Positions 53,184-64,000 of a DNA stretch of 64,000 nucleotides are shown piece by piece. Each line of letters opens with the position of its first letter. The first letter of the stretch is position 1. Under the pieces are notes generated by a model. That model saw only the letters and a program-made list of their open reading frames with translations, was not told the DNA's origin and did not search any database. A program made the translations under genes and the position numbers. Source of the stretch: Prostheceraeus crozeri (Eukaryota; Platyhelminthes; Polycladida; Euryleptidae); NCBI GenBank assembly GCA_907163375.1, contig CAJQUW010003047.1, forward strand, positions 85,096-149,095, given 5' to 3'.

Positions 53184-54425
53184 TCAGACATCGCCGGGCG
53201 GAGGAAGAGAAAGTTTCTGTCTCTTGGGTGGAGGTAGATGAGTGTCTAAATGGCCGTACGGTAATGAGTGGTTAGGACTCATCCAGCATCGCTTGTCTTC
53301 CCAAGCTGAGAGACCTCGTTTCCTAAACGTTGTTGTTCTGACTTGATGCGACTGTGATTTTAAAATGATCATTTCTACTTTTTTAATTTTAAGTGAATCT
53401 AAGGCATCTTGATAGTCCCTAAGTGTCATTTTTCTGACGATTGACTTCGAGATGCCTTTCGCCCGTTTTATAGAAAGCTCTAAGGATTTTAGCTTCATGG
53501 AGTACATCTTGGGACGAAGCAAGATCATCTCCTCTATCTGTTTGCCGGCACACTCATCCTTGAAGCAGCCAAGCTTCGCTTTATTTGAGGTAGAATTAAG
53601 CGGATGGTCAGTGGGATAGTTGGAACTATCAAACTTAGGTGCTAAATATTTTAAAATGTCTTCCTGCTTGACTTGGCTCGTGGTTGTCAAAGCTAGGAAG
53701 AAGCTGTCTGTATCACCTCCTACTAATTCCACATGTTGGATCAATGGACAAGTTTCAAAAAAGAGGAAAAACAACTTGTACATTTCTAACTTGCAGTGAT
53801 CCAAGACAGCTTGACCGACATAAATTGGCTTACAAAGTTCTACTTTAGATTTTAACATTTTAAAACCAGTGATGTCTTCGGAAATGACATCATGGTGACA
53901 AAACAACGGTGAGCGGCATAATTTGATACTCGTTTCCGGATCAGTCACGATACGATAGTCCATGCGCTTTCTTACATCCTCCATGGTTTTACCAAAGAGG
54001 GCATTATTCTTAAATTTAAAGAAGTCCTTTTTGAAAGGATTCTTAGATTCAGCCCGTTTCGTACTATTAAATTCTATATACGGTTTTAGAAAGGGCTTCT
54101 GCCTAAACTGGACAGCGCGATGGACTTTGTCAAGTTGCATCTCCATACCTAGATAGAATTTGAGGATGGAATAGTGCCCGATGTAATTCTGCTTGTTCAA
54201 TTGGGTGAGCAACAAGTTCCAAGTGGGTTTATATTTTAAGTCATTTTCCGCCTCATATTACTTATTGTGTTCTTCCATAAAGGGAGAGAACATATCTGGA
54301 CTGACTATGCCAGATTCGGGTGCGAGAGGAAAATCAACTGTCCTATTCTTAATTCATTCTGGATAGATGAGGTCGACTTCAAATTAATAACCTATGTCGG
54401 CCTCATCTCCCAGTGCTATAGAATA
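53184..54425 (-). pseudogene. Second protein-primed DNA polymerase B, C-terminal half
   Basis: The 343-residue open frame to 54215 extends upstream in the same frame through one TAA (near 54260) to about 54425. There a FEVDLIYP segment is just recognisable; it normally follows palm motif A. Visible parts are motif B (FFKFKNNALFGKTMEDVRKR), motif C (GGDTDSFFL) and the thumb (GCFKDECAGK, RPKMYSMK). The family's usual ending (LSAWEDKRC, LPYGH) is followed by an extra basic/proline tail with PPPKRQKL, a probable nuclear signal. The sequence is clearly different from the AT-rich Polinton polymerase and closer in style to metazoan Maverick/adintovirus enzymes. The exonuclease half and motif A are missing where a LINE begins. 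It replicates linear DNA from a protein primer. It converges on the small-gene cluster. Confidence 0.85.
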
Positions 54426-55157
54426 GAATGGAATAGATTAAGCGTTTATTGAAAAACAAAAGACCCCCAAATGAGAGTCGGAGGAGGTCCGCGAAAAATT
54501 AACAGAAATAGTGAACTGCATACGCCGTGCATCACTTGAATGATTCATTATACAGAATAGAGCACGAAAAAGTAAAACCATTTGTCTTCGCGTTGTTCGT
54601 ACATGAGGCAACACTATTCGTCCACTGTGTGAAGACATATCAGGAACACTATCATGTAAGATATGATTTTCACAAAATAGAGCATTTTTGAAAAGTTTTA
54701 ATGCGAGCTGCTTTCTACGGTGAACAAAATTTAGAATATCACAGTCTTTGCATGTTTTAACATCTATACCATGGATGATACGAAAAGCTCGCTTCATAAC
54801 ACTCATACATTTTGAGTCAAGAATAATGCCAGGATGAATAAAAACAGGAGAGGCATAATCCAAAATAGATTGAATAATGGATTTACAGTACTGTGCAAAA
54901 AGATTGCCCCACCCTAAATTTTGTGAGATATTCGGCGAATTTTGATTTTAAGTAACGATAAGGTATCACATATTGGTATAACTATTTCGAAAACTTATCT
55001 TAGTGTTATCCTATCGTACTGACTATTGTAAATGCTTATTAGAATGCATATTTCAGCTGATTTCCTTTATGCTGTTGGTAAAATGCAAAACCATGTATAC
55101 ATTTATCAATTAACAATGCATAGAAACAAACTTAATTCACATGAGATATAGCAAAGT

Positions 55158-56165
55158 TCAGTAAGTCAACGGTCCACCTTTCGCCTTGATGCATTCTGTT
55201 ACTCTTCGAGGCATCGATTCTATAAGTTTTTTGCAAATATCAGTAATTTCATTGGTTCGCATCAAGATGTCCAAGCATTGCTTGATGATGTCTTGCTTCG
55301 TCTTCACTTCATGTTTATTATTTTTTTGCTTCAAGATGAACCATAAGTTCTCTATAACGCTCAGGTCCGGGCTGTTCCCCGGCCATTCCAAAAGCCGCAC
55401 TCTATTCAAACGCAAGAACACCCTACACACTTTGGCGGTATGGCAAGGTGCCAAGTCTTGCTGAAGGATCCACGCCTCACCTTCCCACCAATCATGCGCC
55501 TGCGGTTACACTCTGCTTTCCAGAACTCGGAGGTACTGCTCTTTATTCATTGATCCATCTACGACATGGAAGCGCCCTGTATTTCGTATTGACATGCAAC
55601 CCCATATCATTAGCTTTAAAGGATGACGAAATCGAGCAGCGAAGTGATCTGCTTTTGGAATCTCACCAACCGTGCGTCTCACGAAGCGGGTCTGAAGTGG
55701 TTGGATCTCTATGCATGTTTCATCGGTAAACATGACTTTTGACCAGTTATCAATATCCCAATGCCTGTGATCTTTCGCCCATCGAAGTCTTTTTTCTCGC
55801 ATTGCTGGCGTTAATACTGGACTATTAATTGGCCGATAAGGTGGCCGTCCTGCCTCCAAGAGTCTTCTCCGAACGGTAGAAGAGTCAAGTTGCACACCAT
55901 AATCAGTCGCAAGCTCTTCAGCCAATTCCCTGGATAATGCTCTAGGAGCGGCTTTTGATAACTTTACAATCGTTCGGTCTTCGCGCTCTGAGGTAACCCT
56001 AGGGCGGCCGCTATTGTGATAATCAGCTTCCTCAAATCTTAGAATGATACGATCCACAGTGCGACGATGTTTTCCCACTGCAGCTGCAATTTCCCGATGA
56101 GACATCGTACCAGATTGATAAAGGCCAATAATTTGACCTCGAGTAAAATTGCTGGAGGTTGCCAT
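55158..56165 (-). pseudogene. Tc1-like DD34E transposase, one stop
   Basis: From the ATG at 56165, an N-terminal paired helix-turn-helix region (GQIIGLYQSGTMSHREIAAA, then SGRPRVTSEREDR) binds the element ends. The catalytic core has the first aspartate in MFTDETCIEI, the second in QQDLAPCHTAK and the glutamate in PDLSVIENLW. The spacing of the last two is 34, as in Tc1. The length is about 335 residues. One in-frame TAA at 55506-55508 interrupts it between the first and second aspartates; the frame does not shift. All three catalytic residues remain, so the copy is young. Confidence 0.93.
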
Positions 56166-56247
56166 TATCAGCGCACAGTGAAAAAATGTCATTGATAAGA
56201 CGATGCAAGATTGAAATCAGTATACCCACGCGTGTTGAATGCAGCAT

Positions 56248-56418
56248 TGATGACAACTGTTGTCTCGATTCCTGCAATGATTGGCTGCTGCCTTGATTCA
56301 ACCAAACATGACGCATTATCGCAAAGCAGTTAAAATGATGACGACTGTTGTCTCGATTCCCGCAATGATTGGCCGCTGACTTGATTCAACCAAACATGAC
56401 GCATTATCGCAAAGCAGC
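56248..56418. repeat. 83-bp tandem duplication inside the Tc1 element
   Basis: Two copies with a few substitutions, each ending in AAACATGACGCATTATCGCA, lie upstream of the transposase start. A duplicated binding or untranslated segment is possible. Confidence 0.9.
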
Positions 56419-57675
56419 TATGCTGATTAAACGTGTCGAACAGCATAATAAATGTTTGTCGTTTCCTTCAGGCCTACTCCTCTCTATTTGGTAGATTTCA
56501 TAACTGTTAGTGTCACAGGCCATATACAACTCATGCAAAGGACTGTAGCTGAATGAGGAAATGATGAAATTGATAAGTAGAGCCATTGATTTTGACCAAA
56601 TATCATTATAATTACCTATGCATGTAAAAGAGATGTCTTCATAGAATACTTGTGGGTGGGGCAATCTTTCTGCACAGTACTGTATATACAAGAATCAGTT
56701 TATCATGAGACAAAATAGGTTTCAGAATACGCATTATATACAATCTTTGCGACACTTTTTTAAAAATGAAATCAAAATGATCAGACCATGTCAGCTTTTC
56801 ATTAAAAATCAAGCCCAAAACCTTAATTGCATGTACATTCGCCATATTTGGAACTGGAGAAACAGGTGCTTGAGAAAAATTAACAGTCAGAACTTTAGAT
56901 TTGGCAAAATTTATTGACATTCCGTTTTGCGAACGCCAACTTGGAAAATGTTCAATTTCCTCATTTACGCAATACAAATCATCTGCAACATCATTATAAA
57001 CAGGGATTGTCAGGGAAACATCATCTGCATACTTCACATTACAAACTGATGGAAAAATTGTTTTGTATGATGACATATAGATAGCAAACAAAAACGGTCC
57101 AAGAACAGACCCTTCGGGCACCCCACTTGATACTGGAATAAGTGCGCTCCGGGTGTCACCCAGTCTAACTGTTTACGATCACATAAATAGTTGTTTATCC
57201 AATTGGCAAATATATTTCTGTTAGGTAGAGGAAGCTTGACAATACAAGACAATAGCAAATGGTGAGGAATGCTATCAAAGGCATGTGTCATGTCAAAAGT
57301 TATCAAATGAGTTGCATGGACATTTTTGTCATCCAAAAGACTCAATAAGCTTTCATGTAAACGTATCAAAGCACAATTCGTAGAGGAATTAGGACGGTAC
57401 GCAAACTGACATTTATCATAACAATTTAAAAGTGGAAAACGATACTTCAACAAAATCACTTTTTCAAAAATTTTACTTAATATTGGAAGCAGAGAGATTG
57501 GTCTTAGTTGATCTTTTCTAATTGGTGTAGTTTTAGGAACAGGACAAATGTCGGCAATTATTATATAGTTTTTGGCGATCAGCTGATGACGTAATATCCA
57601 TCATCCAAATCTTTAAACACGTCTATCTCAGGTTCTAGTGCTCCGATTGACTTGAAACTCACGCTCTTGATGCAG

Positions 57676-58755
57676 AATGGCACGCTGATTCCAAATCTGG
57701 TCTCTGTTTTCCCGTCCGAGGCTTGGTTCACCCTCTACAGCGATTTTCGTAAAAATTCTAACTCTGTCGTTTTTTCGCCAATGTCCCAAATTTTCAATGG
57801 CGTCTCACATCTAAACAAAGGCATATAGGAACAAGCCGTGTCTTCCACTGAGTTTGTCGTACTCTTAGCTTTCAAACGAGCTATTGCACGACTTTCTACG
57901 ATCTCTAGAAGCAAAGTTGGAACTCTCGTTCTAGGGGGGGGGGGGTCAGAACTGTTTCTCTCCGATTGAGTTGGAAGGAAGTTCCTAGACCCAAAATTGA
58001 CCAAAACGTCCGAATTTGCCCTCCGTTTTCCCATCCGAGCACTCCTTCATGCCGAAAAACGATTTTCTCATCCCAAAACATCCAAAACCTGACTTTTTCC
58101 AGCTCTGACGTTTTCCTGCCATTTTTCTCTCTAAACCCAGGAAAATAGGGCCAAACTGAGCTTTTCACTGCATTTTTCTCACTCTTAGCTTTCAAATGAG
58201 CTACCACACGACTTTCTACCATCTCTAGAACCAAAGTTGGAAGTCTGACAGGAGGGGGGGACGTCCTCAAATTTTTTTCTCTCCGATTTCGCTGGAAACA
58301 TCCTTCCTAACCCAAAATTTCACGTAGATTCCGAATCTCGCCTCCGTTTTTCCATCTGAGGCCTCCTTCATGACGAAAAACGATTTTTCTCATCCCAAAA
58401 CCACCAAAACCCGCCTTTTTCCAACTCTGCCGTCCCACTCCTGGCCTCATCACTCCTGCCTTTCTTCCCAACATTTCACGTAGATTCCGAATCTGACCTC
58501 CAATTGCCAATCCGAACACTCCTTCATGCCAAATTCCAGCCTTTCTCATCCCAAAAACCACCAAAACCCACCCTTTCCTCACTCTATCCTTCCCGCATTC
58601 CTACCCTTCTCCCTTCCGAGATTCCACCCCTTGCTGGAAAACTCCTTCCTTTCTTCCAGAGGGGGGGGTAGGGAGCAGTTTCCTCCTCTCGGATCCATCC
58701 TTCCATCACATCCTTGGCAAACTCTCTTCCTTCCTTCCAGAGGGGGGGGTTGAGT
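57676..58755 (-). repeat. Right inverted arm of tandem modules
   Basis: Its reverse complement aligns in order with the left arm. Outer modules diverge (GGCAGAGTTGGAAAAAGGCG-type units about 180-350 bp apart). C-runs punctuate it: CCCCCCC near 57936-57945, 58253, 58665 and 58745. Several frames read as proteins but shift between copies and are not genes. Confidence 0.75.
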
Positions 58756-59735
58756 CAGCATGATGACTCAGCAGCGATGACTTATCGCTGCACCGCACTG
58801 GACTTCCGTCTGCCGCGGGATTACTACTATAATCTGCAAAAAATTGACCCTCTATAAATTGATAAAATACATTCTTGGACCCCAGGAATGCAATCTCTGC
58901 AAAGAGCTGAATCTTTAATGCAGAAATTTTCATATTATCAAAAGTTTCAAAGTTTATGATATGTCACAAATTTTGAAAATATGGACATTTTTGTCGTATA
59001 CTTATAATTTAGTCGTTGTTTCTTCATCTGCATGAAGTTTCTTGGTTTTCGAGTTCTTTTGCCTTGCATGTATATTATACTTTCATCCTCAAATACAATT
59101 ATTTCAATGTTGATTATGGTAATAAAGATGTGTATTGGCTTCAAAATGAGATCATATTTCTAAATTTCTGTTGGGTAATTGGAAAATTACACCACAAAAT
59201 TTAGTCACATCTTTATGCCACACCCTGTACAAGTATGGGTTGTCAACTGAAATAAGAGAATGCTCAAATTCCATTCAAAGATGTCATTAATAAATCACCT
59301 CCCGTGTGTTTATATTATTCTTTCACTATCATTGTGATGATAAATTTATTTCCCAAGAAAAGAAAATCGACTTCGAGAAAGAGCAACAAATATTTGAAAC
59401 TTAGAATTGAATTACAATTTTAATGTTTACATATTCAGCAAAAATTAAATCAATGGCAAAGTTTGGACTGTTTTGCAGTGAAACCTGACACCGATGCTGC
59501 ATGGAAATGTTCTCATTGTATATTTCAAAATACTGAAAATCACATTGTAGAGTAAGTTAGGCATCAATTGTGACAAAAGTTATGTGCGGTTTTCATTCAT
59601 AGGAGTTGTCGGGATGAAAGAGTTCAAACACCTAGTCGTTGAAGAGAAAGGCTGCAAAAATCGATGAGATCTACTAGATTTTGGTGGAATAATGTCATGG
59701 AGAATGTGGTTTCCGTCATGAAGATGAAATCAAGG
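58756..59735. other. Non-coding stretch left of host-type exon
   Basis: AT-rich with short frames only. It would be the 3' flank of the minus-strand exon; no clear polyadenylation signal lies close to its stop. Confidence 0.4.
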
Positions 59736-60136
59736 CTAAAACACTAGTACAATGACAGTTCTCATTCCTCCACCGGCTATCAAGATCTGATCACCACCTT
59801 CACGGAATGTTTTGAGATCTAAAGGTCCTGGCATCAACTTAGGAACGATTTTCCCGTCGGCGTCACTTAAGCGTCCTGTCGGATATTTTACCACCATGAC
59901 GACCTCCTTCCCATCAACGTTTCTACGGTACTGCCAGATGGCTTTGATTGTGTTCTGGGGGAATATGACTTTCAATTTGTCGACGACATCTCTGAAGGTG
60001 TTCATTCCGGGGACCAAGTCAATGTAATGAACATTCATATTGTAGGCGTCTGCATTTTCTACTTGGCCTGTTTTGTTGGAGAAGTTTTTCTCATTTTCGA
60101 ACTCGAAGAAATTTTGAATAATTCTCAACTTGACAC
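59736..60136 (-). CDS. Terminal exon of an unidentified host-type gene
   Basis: A good 3' splice site on the minus strand (TTTCTGTTTCAG, ending at 60137) opens the frame two bases into a split codon. It runs 131 codons to a stop at 59736-59738. The sequence (VKLRIIQNFFEFENEKNF, PGMNTFRDVVDKLKVIFP, IWQYRRNVDGKEVVMVVKYP, LIAGGGMRTVIVLVF) reads like a compact folded C-terminal domain with a hydrophobic end strand. I do not recognise the family. Upstream exons would lie to the right of 60137, towards the low-complexity region. The intact frame and splice acceptor argue for a real gene. Confidence 0.55.
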
Positions 60137-60714
60137 CTGAAACAGAAAGGAGATCTTTCAGTCAATTTCATATTTCAAATTTCCTCATCTTCAAAATAAC
60201 AAATTCTCTTTACATGTCAACCTTTGGTTGGTTTTTAAAGCTACTATCGAAAGTGTTTTGTTGTACAGTACGCAATTTTCTGGTATTTTTAGTTGTGATG
60301 CAAGAACTCAAATTGAGAGACTTTTTAGATGAGCTCGTAAAGTTATTTGCAAGAAAAATTGTGATTGTGTAAACAAAGTCACTCGTCTGAACTCTTTGCG
60401 TCGCGAAGCTTTCATGTCCCTTTTCTTGAAGAGCCAAAATGTTGACCATCCACTTTTTCATATTGTGCCACATATTCGTAATCACAGCAGTCGTGCACTG
60501 GTACCTTTTTGCAAAAGCAGCAAAAGACAGAATTGTTATACTGTGATAGCATGTTTGATTTTCAACGACCTGTCCGACCTAACATGTATTCCAATTTAAT
60601 TCTGTTTCATTTTGTGATTTTCAATTCGTTGTTTCAATCTTCCTTGTTAAGTAAATTTTCAGAAGCTTGAGGAGCCTTTTAAGAAATTCGATCCATTGCA
60701 TGTTTTGAAAGTAA
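60137..60714. other. Presumed intron, no feature seen
   Basis: Sequence upstream of the minus-strand exon; no second exon could be recognised. Confidence 0.35.
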
Positions 60715-61065
60715 ACAGAATGATGCGCACCTCATAGTCAAGTAGGCGGCACGACTTTGTGCAGGGAACGAGGCCGACAATGAGAGTTTCACAGAATGAT
60801 GTACACCTCATAGTCCGGCATGCAGCCAGCACCAGTTTCTGCAGGGAACCAGGCTGGAAATGAGACTTTAACTAAGTGATGTACACCTCATAGTCCGGCA
60901 GCCAGCACGAGTTTGTGCGTGGAACGAGGCCGAGAATGAGATTTTCACGGAATGATGTACACCTCATAGTCAAGCAGCCAGCACGAGTTCTAGAGGGAAC
61001 GAGGCCGACAATAAGACTTTCACAGAATGATGTGAAAATCATAGTCAGGTCTACGGCCAGCACGA
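60715..61065 (+). repeat. Minisatellite of ~80-bp units
   Basis: About four and a half units share AATGATGTACACCTCATAGT, a CAGCCAGCACGAGTTT-like block and GGAACGAGGCCGA. A degenerate extra unit appears near 61340. Non-coding. Confidence 0.85.
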
Positions 61066-61099
61066 GTTTCTCTCTATCTCGTCTTGTCTTCTGCTTTCT

Positions 61100-61260
61100 A
61101 GTTCAAGAGACGGATACACACACTACACACACATGCGCGAGACACATATCACATCTCTCTCCGACCACACACACACACCACGCACACACACACACATTAT
61201 ATTATTACATCACGACCATCTCTCTCACTACACAAAAGCGCGCTATCGCGCGCGCGCAAT
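61100..61260. repeat. CA-rich simple repeat and CGCG tract
   Basis: ACACAC-rich sequence interrupted by CTCTCT and followed by GCGCGCGCGC. Frames through it are meaningless. Confidence 0.85.
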
Positions 61261-61379
61261 CCACTCCACTCTCCAAATATCTGTGCACCAAGAGCGAGGG
61301 GGGACCGGGGGGGGATCACATCCACAACGAGTCAAAAAATGAGACACAGAATGATGTAACACCTCCATAGTCAAAGAGG

Positions 61380-63880
61380 GGGCGCGGAGGGAGCGTAGAG
61401 AGACATAAACGTAGCAAGCCGAAAAATTAAATAGGATATAATATCTATAGTGAAATATGGGGGGGATACAAATACCTTAGATAAAATGGGGGGGAATATT
61501 GGGGGGGGGGGGGTGGAGGGGGGGGAGGGGGTAAATTAAAAGGGGGGGGGGGGGGGGTTGATCATGATATTCAAGTATAGGGGGGGGGGGGGGGGGGGGG
61601 GGGGAATTATTTGGGATATAAAGGGGATGCTTTAAGATATAATAATAATAAAATAGATGGGGGGGGGGGGGGGGGGGGGGGGAAGGTGGGGGGGGGGGAA
61701 CTATACACGTAGAGCTTAGTGACAGCAGAGCTCGAGCTAATGGTGTGCGAGAGTGAGACATGACACAAACACAACACACACACGGGTGCGAGGGTTTAAA
61801 GAGGGACACTGTTCTATATATCTCTCTATAGATTTGGAACTTCTATACACAACACAGATCCTATATCTCTCTATATAGAGGTGGGGTGACAAGGGGGTCT
61901 CTACTGTCACGGTTGCTGTTTATGTGGGTTTATTGATAAGTTGGGTATATGATGTTATACAAAAAAGTAAAATAATTAAAAACATAAAAAATCTCGTATA
62001 TGGGGGGATGTGTGTCCTAGATAGAATAATTTGGTATGAGTGAGAGTGAGAGAGTAGCGCGAGATTACAACAAAAAATTAGAAATAGATAAGATGTGATA
62101 TGAATATAGTAGGTTAGCCGCTATTGAATAATAGATATACAACAAATATATTAATAGATTCATTAAAGGTAAAAGACGAATAAATGGTAATTAATATTTT
62201 ATACAGGTGTTAATAATTACGAATCACATCATATTAACAATTACATATAAAAAATAGATCAAAAAATATAAAATAGAAATCAATGTTAATAAAATAAAAT
62301 AGTACACACACATAAAAACTTAATTCCATAAAAGAAATATAAACAACATATAATATAAGAATATGAATTGACACATTAGGACAAAAGGGAGAAAAACATA
62401 GAGACAACGCGACTACATTTGGGCGCGTTGAGCGTACTCTCCATAATATGAGGAGAGAGAGGAGAGTGGGATAGCGTGACTAAGTAAGAGTCTGTATATA
62501 CTATGACATAATGTCGTGAATATGGGGATATTATGTGAGCGTCGTGCTCTCTCTATATGGTGAGCGAGAGATGGGAATCTAGTTAGACTTTTCGAGAGCG
62601 GTGAGAGTGATGGATACAATCTAAAAATCAGGTGAGCGTTATTTAATGTTATGTGAGTATCATCTCTTATCACAACACAGAGAGTGTGGGATATTTGGTT
62701 GGGACAGCGCGAGCGGGGTGCATATACACACAATGGGAGGAGGAGAAGGGAGGGGTTATCTCTACTATATTCATGAAGTGTATTTGTTGAGGATAGTTAG
62801 TGAGATGTGGGAAGGACGTGAGTGAGATAGAAGTGAAGACATAGTGGGGGTGGATGGTTATAGACATATAGCAAGTTTGCGAGTTTTATGATTAGATATC
62901 TGATATTATCATCTCTATCATATTTAAACATCACAAAGAACACACACACAATATACACAATTATCTGAGTTAGTTTGGGTAATAACTGTGTTGACTATCT
63001 ATCTTGTGGAGAAGTTATATAATAGGAGTGAAATAGGTTCTAATGGAGAGAGTGGAGGTGCGAGTATTAGATAAACTATTGTGAGATCTATACAACAGTT
63101 ATATGCGAGACGGGGGGAGAGGGGATATATGGTGAGTGAAGAGAGTAATACAAAAGTGCGCGTGATGAGTGAGGGAAGTTAGTGATTTAAGGGGATTGTT
63201 TGATGATATCGAATGAGAGTGAGAGTATTTAGCTCTCTACTAGTTACATGTGCGAAAAAACACAGTTGTGCGAGTGATAAATACTCTCTACTCTCTCTTT
63301 GTATTAGTGGTGGGGGGTTCTACGAGTAGTTGGTTGTAGCTATATCTCTGGTAGATGCATTTTGCTTAATGTGGGGGGGATACTTCTATATTTTTGAACA
63401 CATACTAGGTATCTCTATTGTAGATGTGTGGTAGTAATTATGTCTATATCTCTAGGGAGTATAGATATGTGTTATTTATTGGAGTAGTGTCTACATCACA
63501 CACTTAGTGCGAGCGAGTTTGGGAGTGTTATCTATCTAGAGATCTCTTCTATAAATATTGGAGTAGTATTTTTATGGGGTAGGTTGTTTGTGATGTAAAT
63601 ATTTGAAGAATAGAAAAATAATAATATATTATAAATATTATTGATAATAAATATTTATAAAAATTTATAAAAAATAAATAATTAATGTAAAAATATATTA
63701 TAATTAGAATATATAAATGAAATAAGAAGAATAGGGTGTTTGAGTGTATATGTAAGTTGGAAAAAATAGATAAATAAAAATAATATTAAATAAATAATTT
63801 TATTTAAAAAAATTTTAAAAAAAATTAATATAAAAATAATATATATAAAATAAATATGGTCACTCAATATTTTACACACA
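61380..63880. other. Low-complexity, poly-G-rich, doubtful sequence
   Basis: Runs of up to about 25 G (61500-61690), then degenerate TCTCTATA, GTGAGAG and AT-only tracts. The style is unlike the rest of the window and resembles poorly resolved long-read consensus. No gene or repeat family could be supported; the last 120 bases return to normal-looking DNA. Confidence 0.6.
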
Positions 63881-64000
63881 GTCTCAGCCCAGTCTCGTCC
63901 TCCGCCCGAGGACTACTCACTAACATGTGGCCGTCCCACATCAACCTCTACTTCCCACTATCTTAATACTTATTGACCTATTACCAACCAACCCCTCCCA

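Larger units (their letters stand above)
54886..56682 (-). mobile_element. Tc1/mariner element, TA target
   Basis: CAGTACTGTGCAAAAAGATT at the left is mirrored by AATCTTTCTGCACAGTACTG at the right, with TA outside both ends (54884-54885, 56683-56684). Length is 1797 bp. Confidence 0.95.
54425..57577 (-). mobile_element. CR1/Jockey-type LINE, split by a Tc1 element
   Basis: Minus-strand LINE whose 3' end abuts the polymerase fragment and whose 5'-truncated end lies near 57577, close to the right arm. It is interrupted by 54886-56682. Confidence 0.8.
54438..57577 (-). pseudogene. LINE reverse transcriptase, disrupted
   Basis: Fingers and palm are at 57459-57034 (LITFDMTHAFDSIPHH), with a frame change near 57125 into GSVLGPFLFAIYM and the catalytic KYADDVSLTI (57121-56690). 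The C-terminal thumb resumes after the Tc1 element at 54863-54438 (IIHGIDVKTCKDCDILNFVH). The 5' end (from about 57577) retains only the start of the reverse transcriptase (PISLLPILSKIFEKV); no endonuclease remains. It is non-functional. Confidence 0.82.
43293..58755. mobile_element. Candidate undescribed protein-primed virus-like element
   Basis: Inverted arms at 43293-47288 (left, with two LINEs inside) and 57676-58755 (right) end at the same inner word, GGAATCAGCGTGCCATT. They enclose nine or so compact, intronless frames on the plus strand at 47.3-52.3 kb and a protein-primed polymerase B on the minus strand at 53.2-54.4 kb. Long inverted termini plus a protein-primed polymerase are the hallmarks of linear protein-primed replicons such as Polintons, adenoviruses and linear plasmids. 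The small genes match none of those groups in my knowledge, and one is TATA-binding-protein-like. The 54.43-57.58 kb interval is a LINE with a Tc1 insert that cuts off the polymerase N-terminus. No capsid, integrase or ATPase gene is visible, so parts may have been lost. Confidence 0.45.

Noticed and set aside
57735-58582. Several frames reading RVPTLLLEIVES-type and WENGGQIRNL-type protein in the right arm
   Set aside because: The same module appears in different frames in different copies, and the left arm reads it differently. It is a nucleotide repeat, not a protein family.
60715-61065. Possible CRISPR-like array (regular ~80-bp spacing)
   Set aside because: The whole unit repeats, with no conserved-repeat/variable-spacer pattern, in a eukaryotic context. 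It is a minisatellite.
61133-61342. Thr/His-rich frame in the CA-rich region
   Set aside because: Simple-repeat translation.
61477-61809. Proline-rich frame opposite the poly-G tract
   Set aside because: Entirely produced by homopolymer G runs of doubtful quality.

Overview
The window is genomic DNA from a metazoan, most likely an aquatic invertebrate. The basis is its mobile-element complement (a Polinton/Maverick, a SCAN-gag Ty3/gypsy element, CR1/Jockey-type LINEs, piggyBac, Tc1/mariner and hAT-type MITEs) and two spliced terminal exons. The species cannot be named from sequence alone. There is no operon-style prokaryotic organisation, no rRNA and no complete tRNA. Almost everything recognisable is a mobile element or an endogenous virus-like element, often nested, and mostly broken by frameshifts or stops.

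Layout. 0-12.6 kb: non-coding DNA with dispersed repeats, including two inverted copies of a hAT-type MITE with 8-bp target duplications, a repeat present twice (one copy interrupted by further MITEs), minisatellites and a near-perfect 41-bp-arm hairpin. 12.6-37.45 kb: a Polinton with roughly 0.4-kb inverted termini. It holds a protease, a PLA2-integrase fusion, two small hydrophobic virion-type proteins, a double-jelly-roll major capsid gene, a fibre-like coiled-coil protein, protein-primed DNA polymerase B, packaging ATPase, penton-like capsid protein and a two-helix membrane protein. A LINE lies between its left terminus and the protease. A piggyBac, itself carrying a MITE, sits at a TTAA in the capsid gene. 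37.45-41.24 kb: the 5' part of a Ty3/gypsy element with one LTR, abutting the Polinton end. 41.5-42.0 kb: terminal exon of an unidentified host-type gene.

43.3-58.76 kb is the most interesting part. Two inverted arms of diverged tandem modules have the same inner boundary and enclose about 7 kb of compact, intronless, same-strand small genes. These comprise two families of duplicated paralogues, a RING-like microprotein, an acidic/proline-rich protein and a diverged TATA-box-binding-protein-like gene. A convergent, truncated protein-primed DNA polymerase B lies at one end. Several promoters show a real TATA box with clusters of TGAGTCA (AP-1-type) and CTTTGT (SOX/TCF-type) motifs. I infer an undescribed protein-primed virus-like element, damaged by three LINEs and one Tc1 element.

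58.76-64 kb: a second host-type terminal exon on the minus strand (59.74-60.14 kb), a minisatellite of about 80-bp units, then low-complexity and poly-G sequence that may be partly an assembly artefact.

How the parts relate: the Polinton genes form one virion-and-replication set (polymerase, integrase, packaging ATPase, protease, capsid). The 47-54 kb genes look like a separate replicon with its own polymerase and its own transcription module. No recognised capsid gene survives in that second element.
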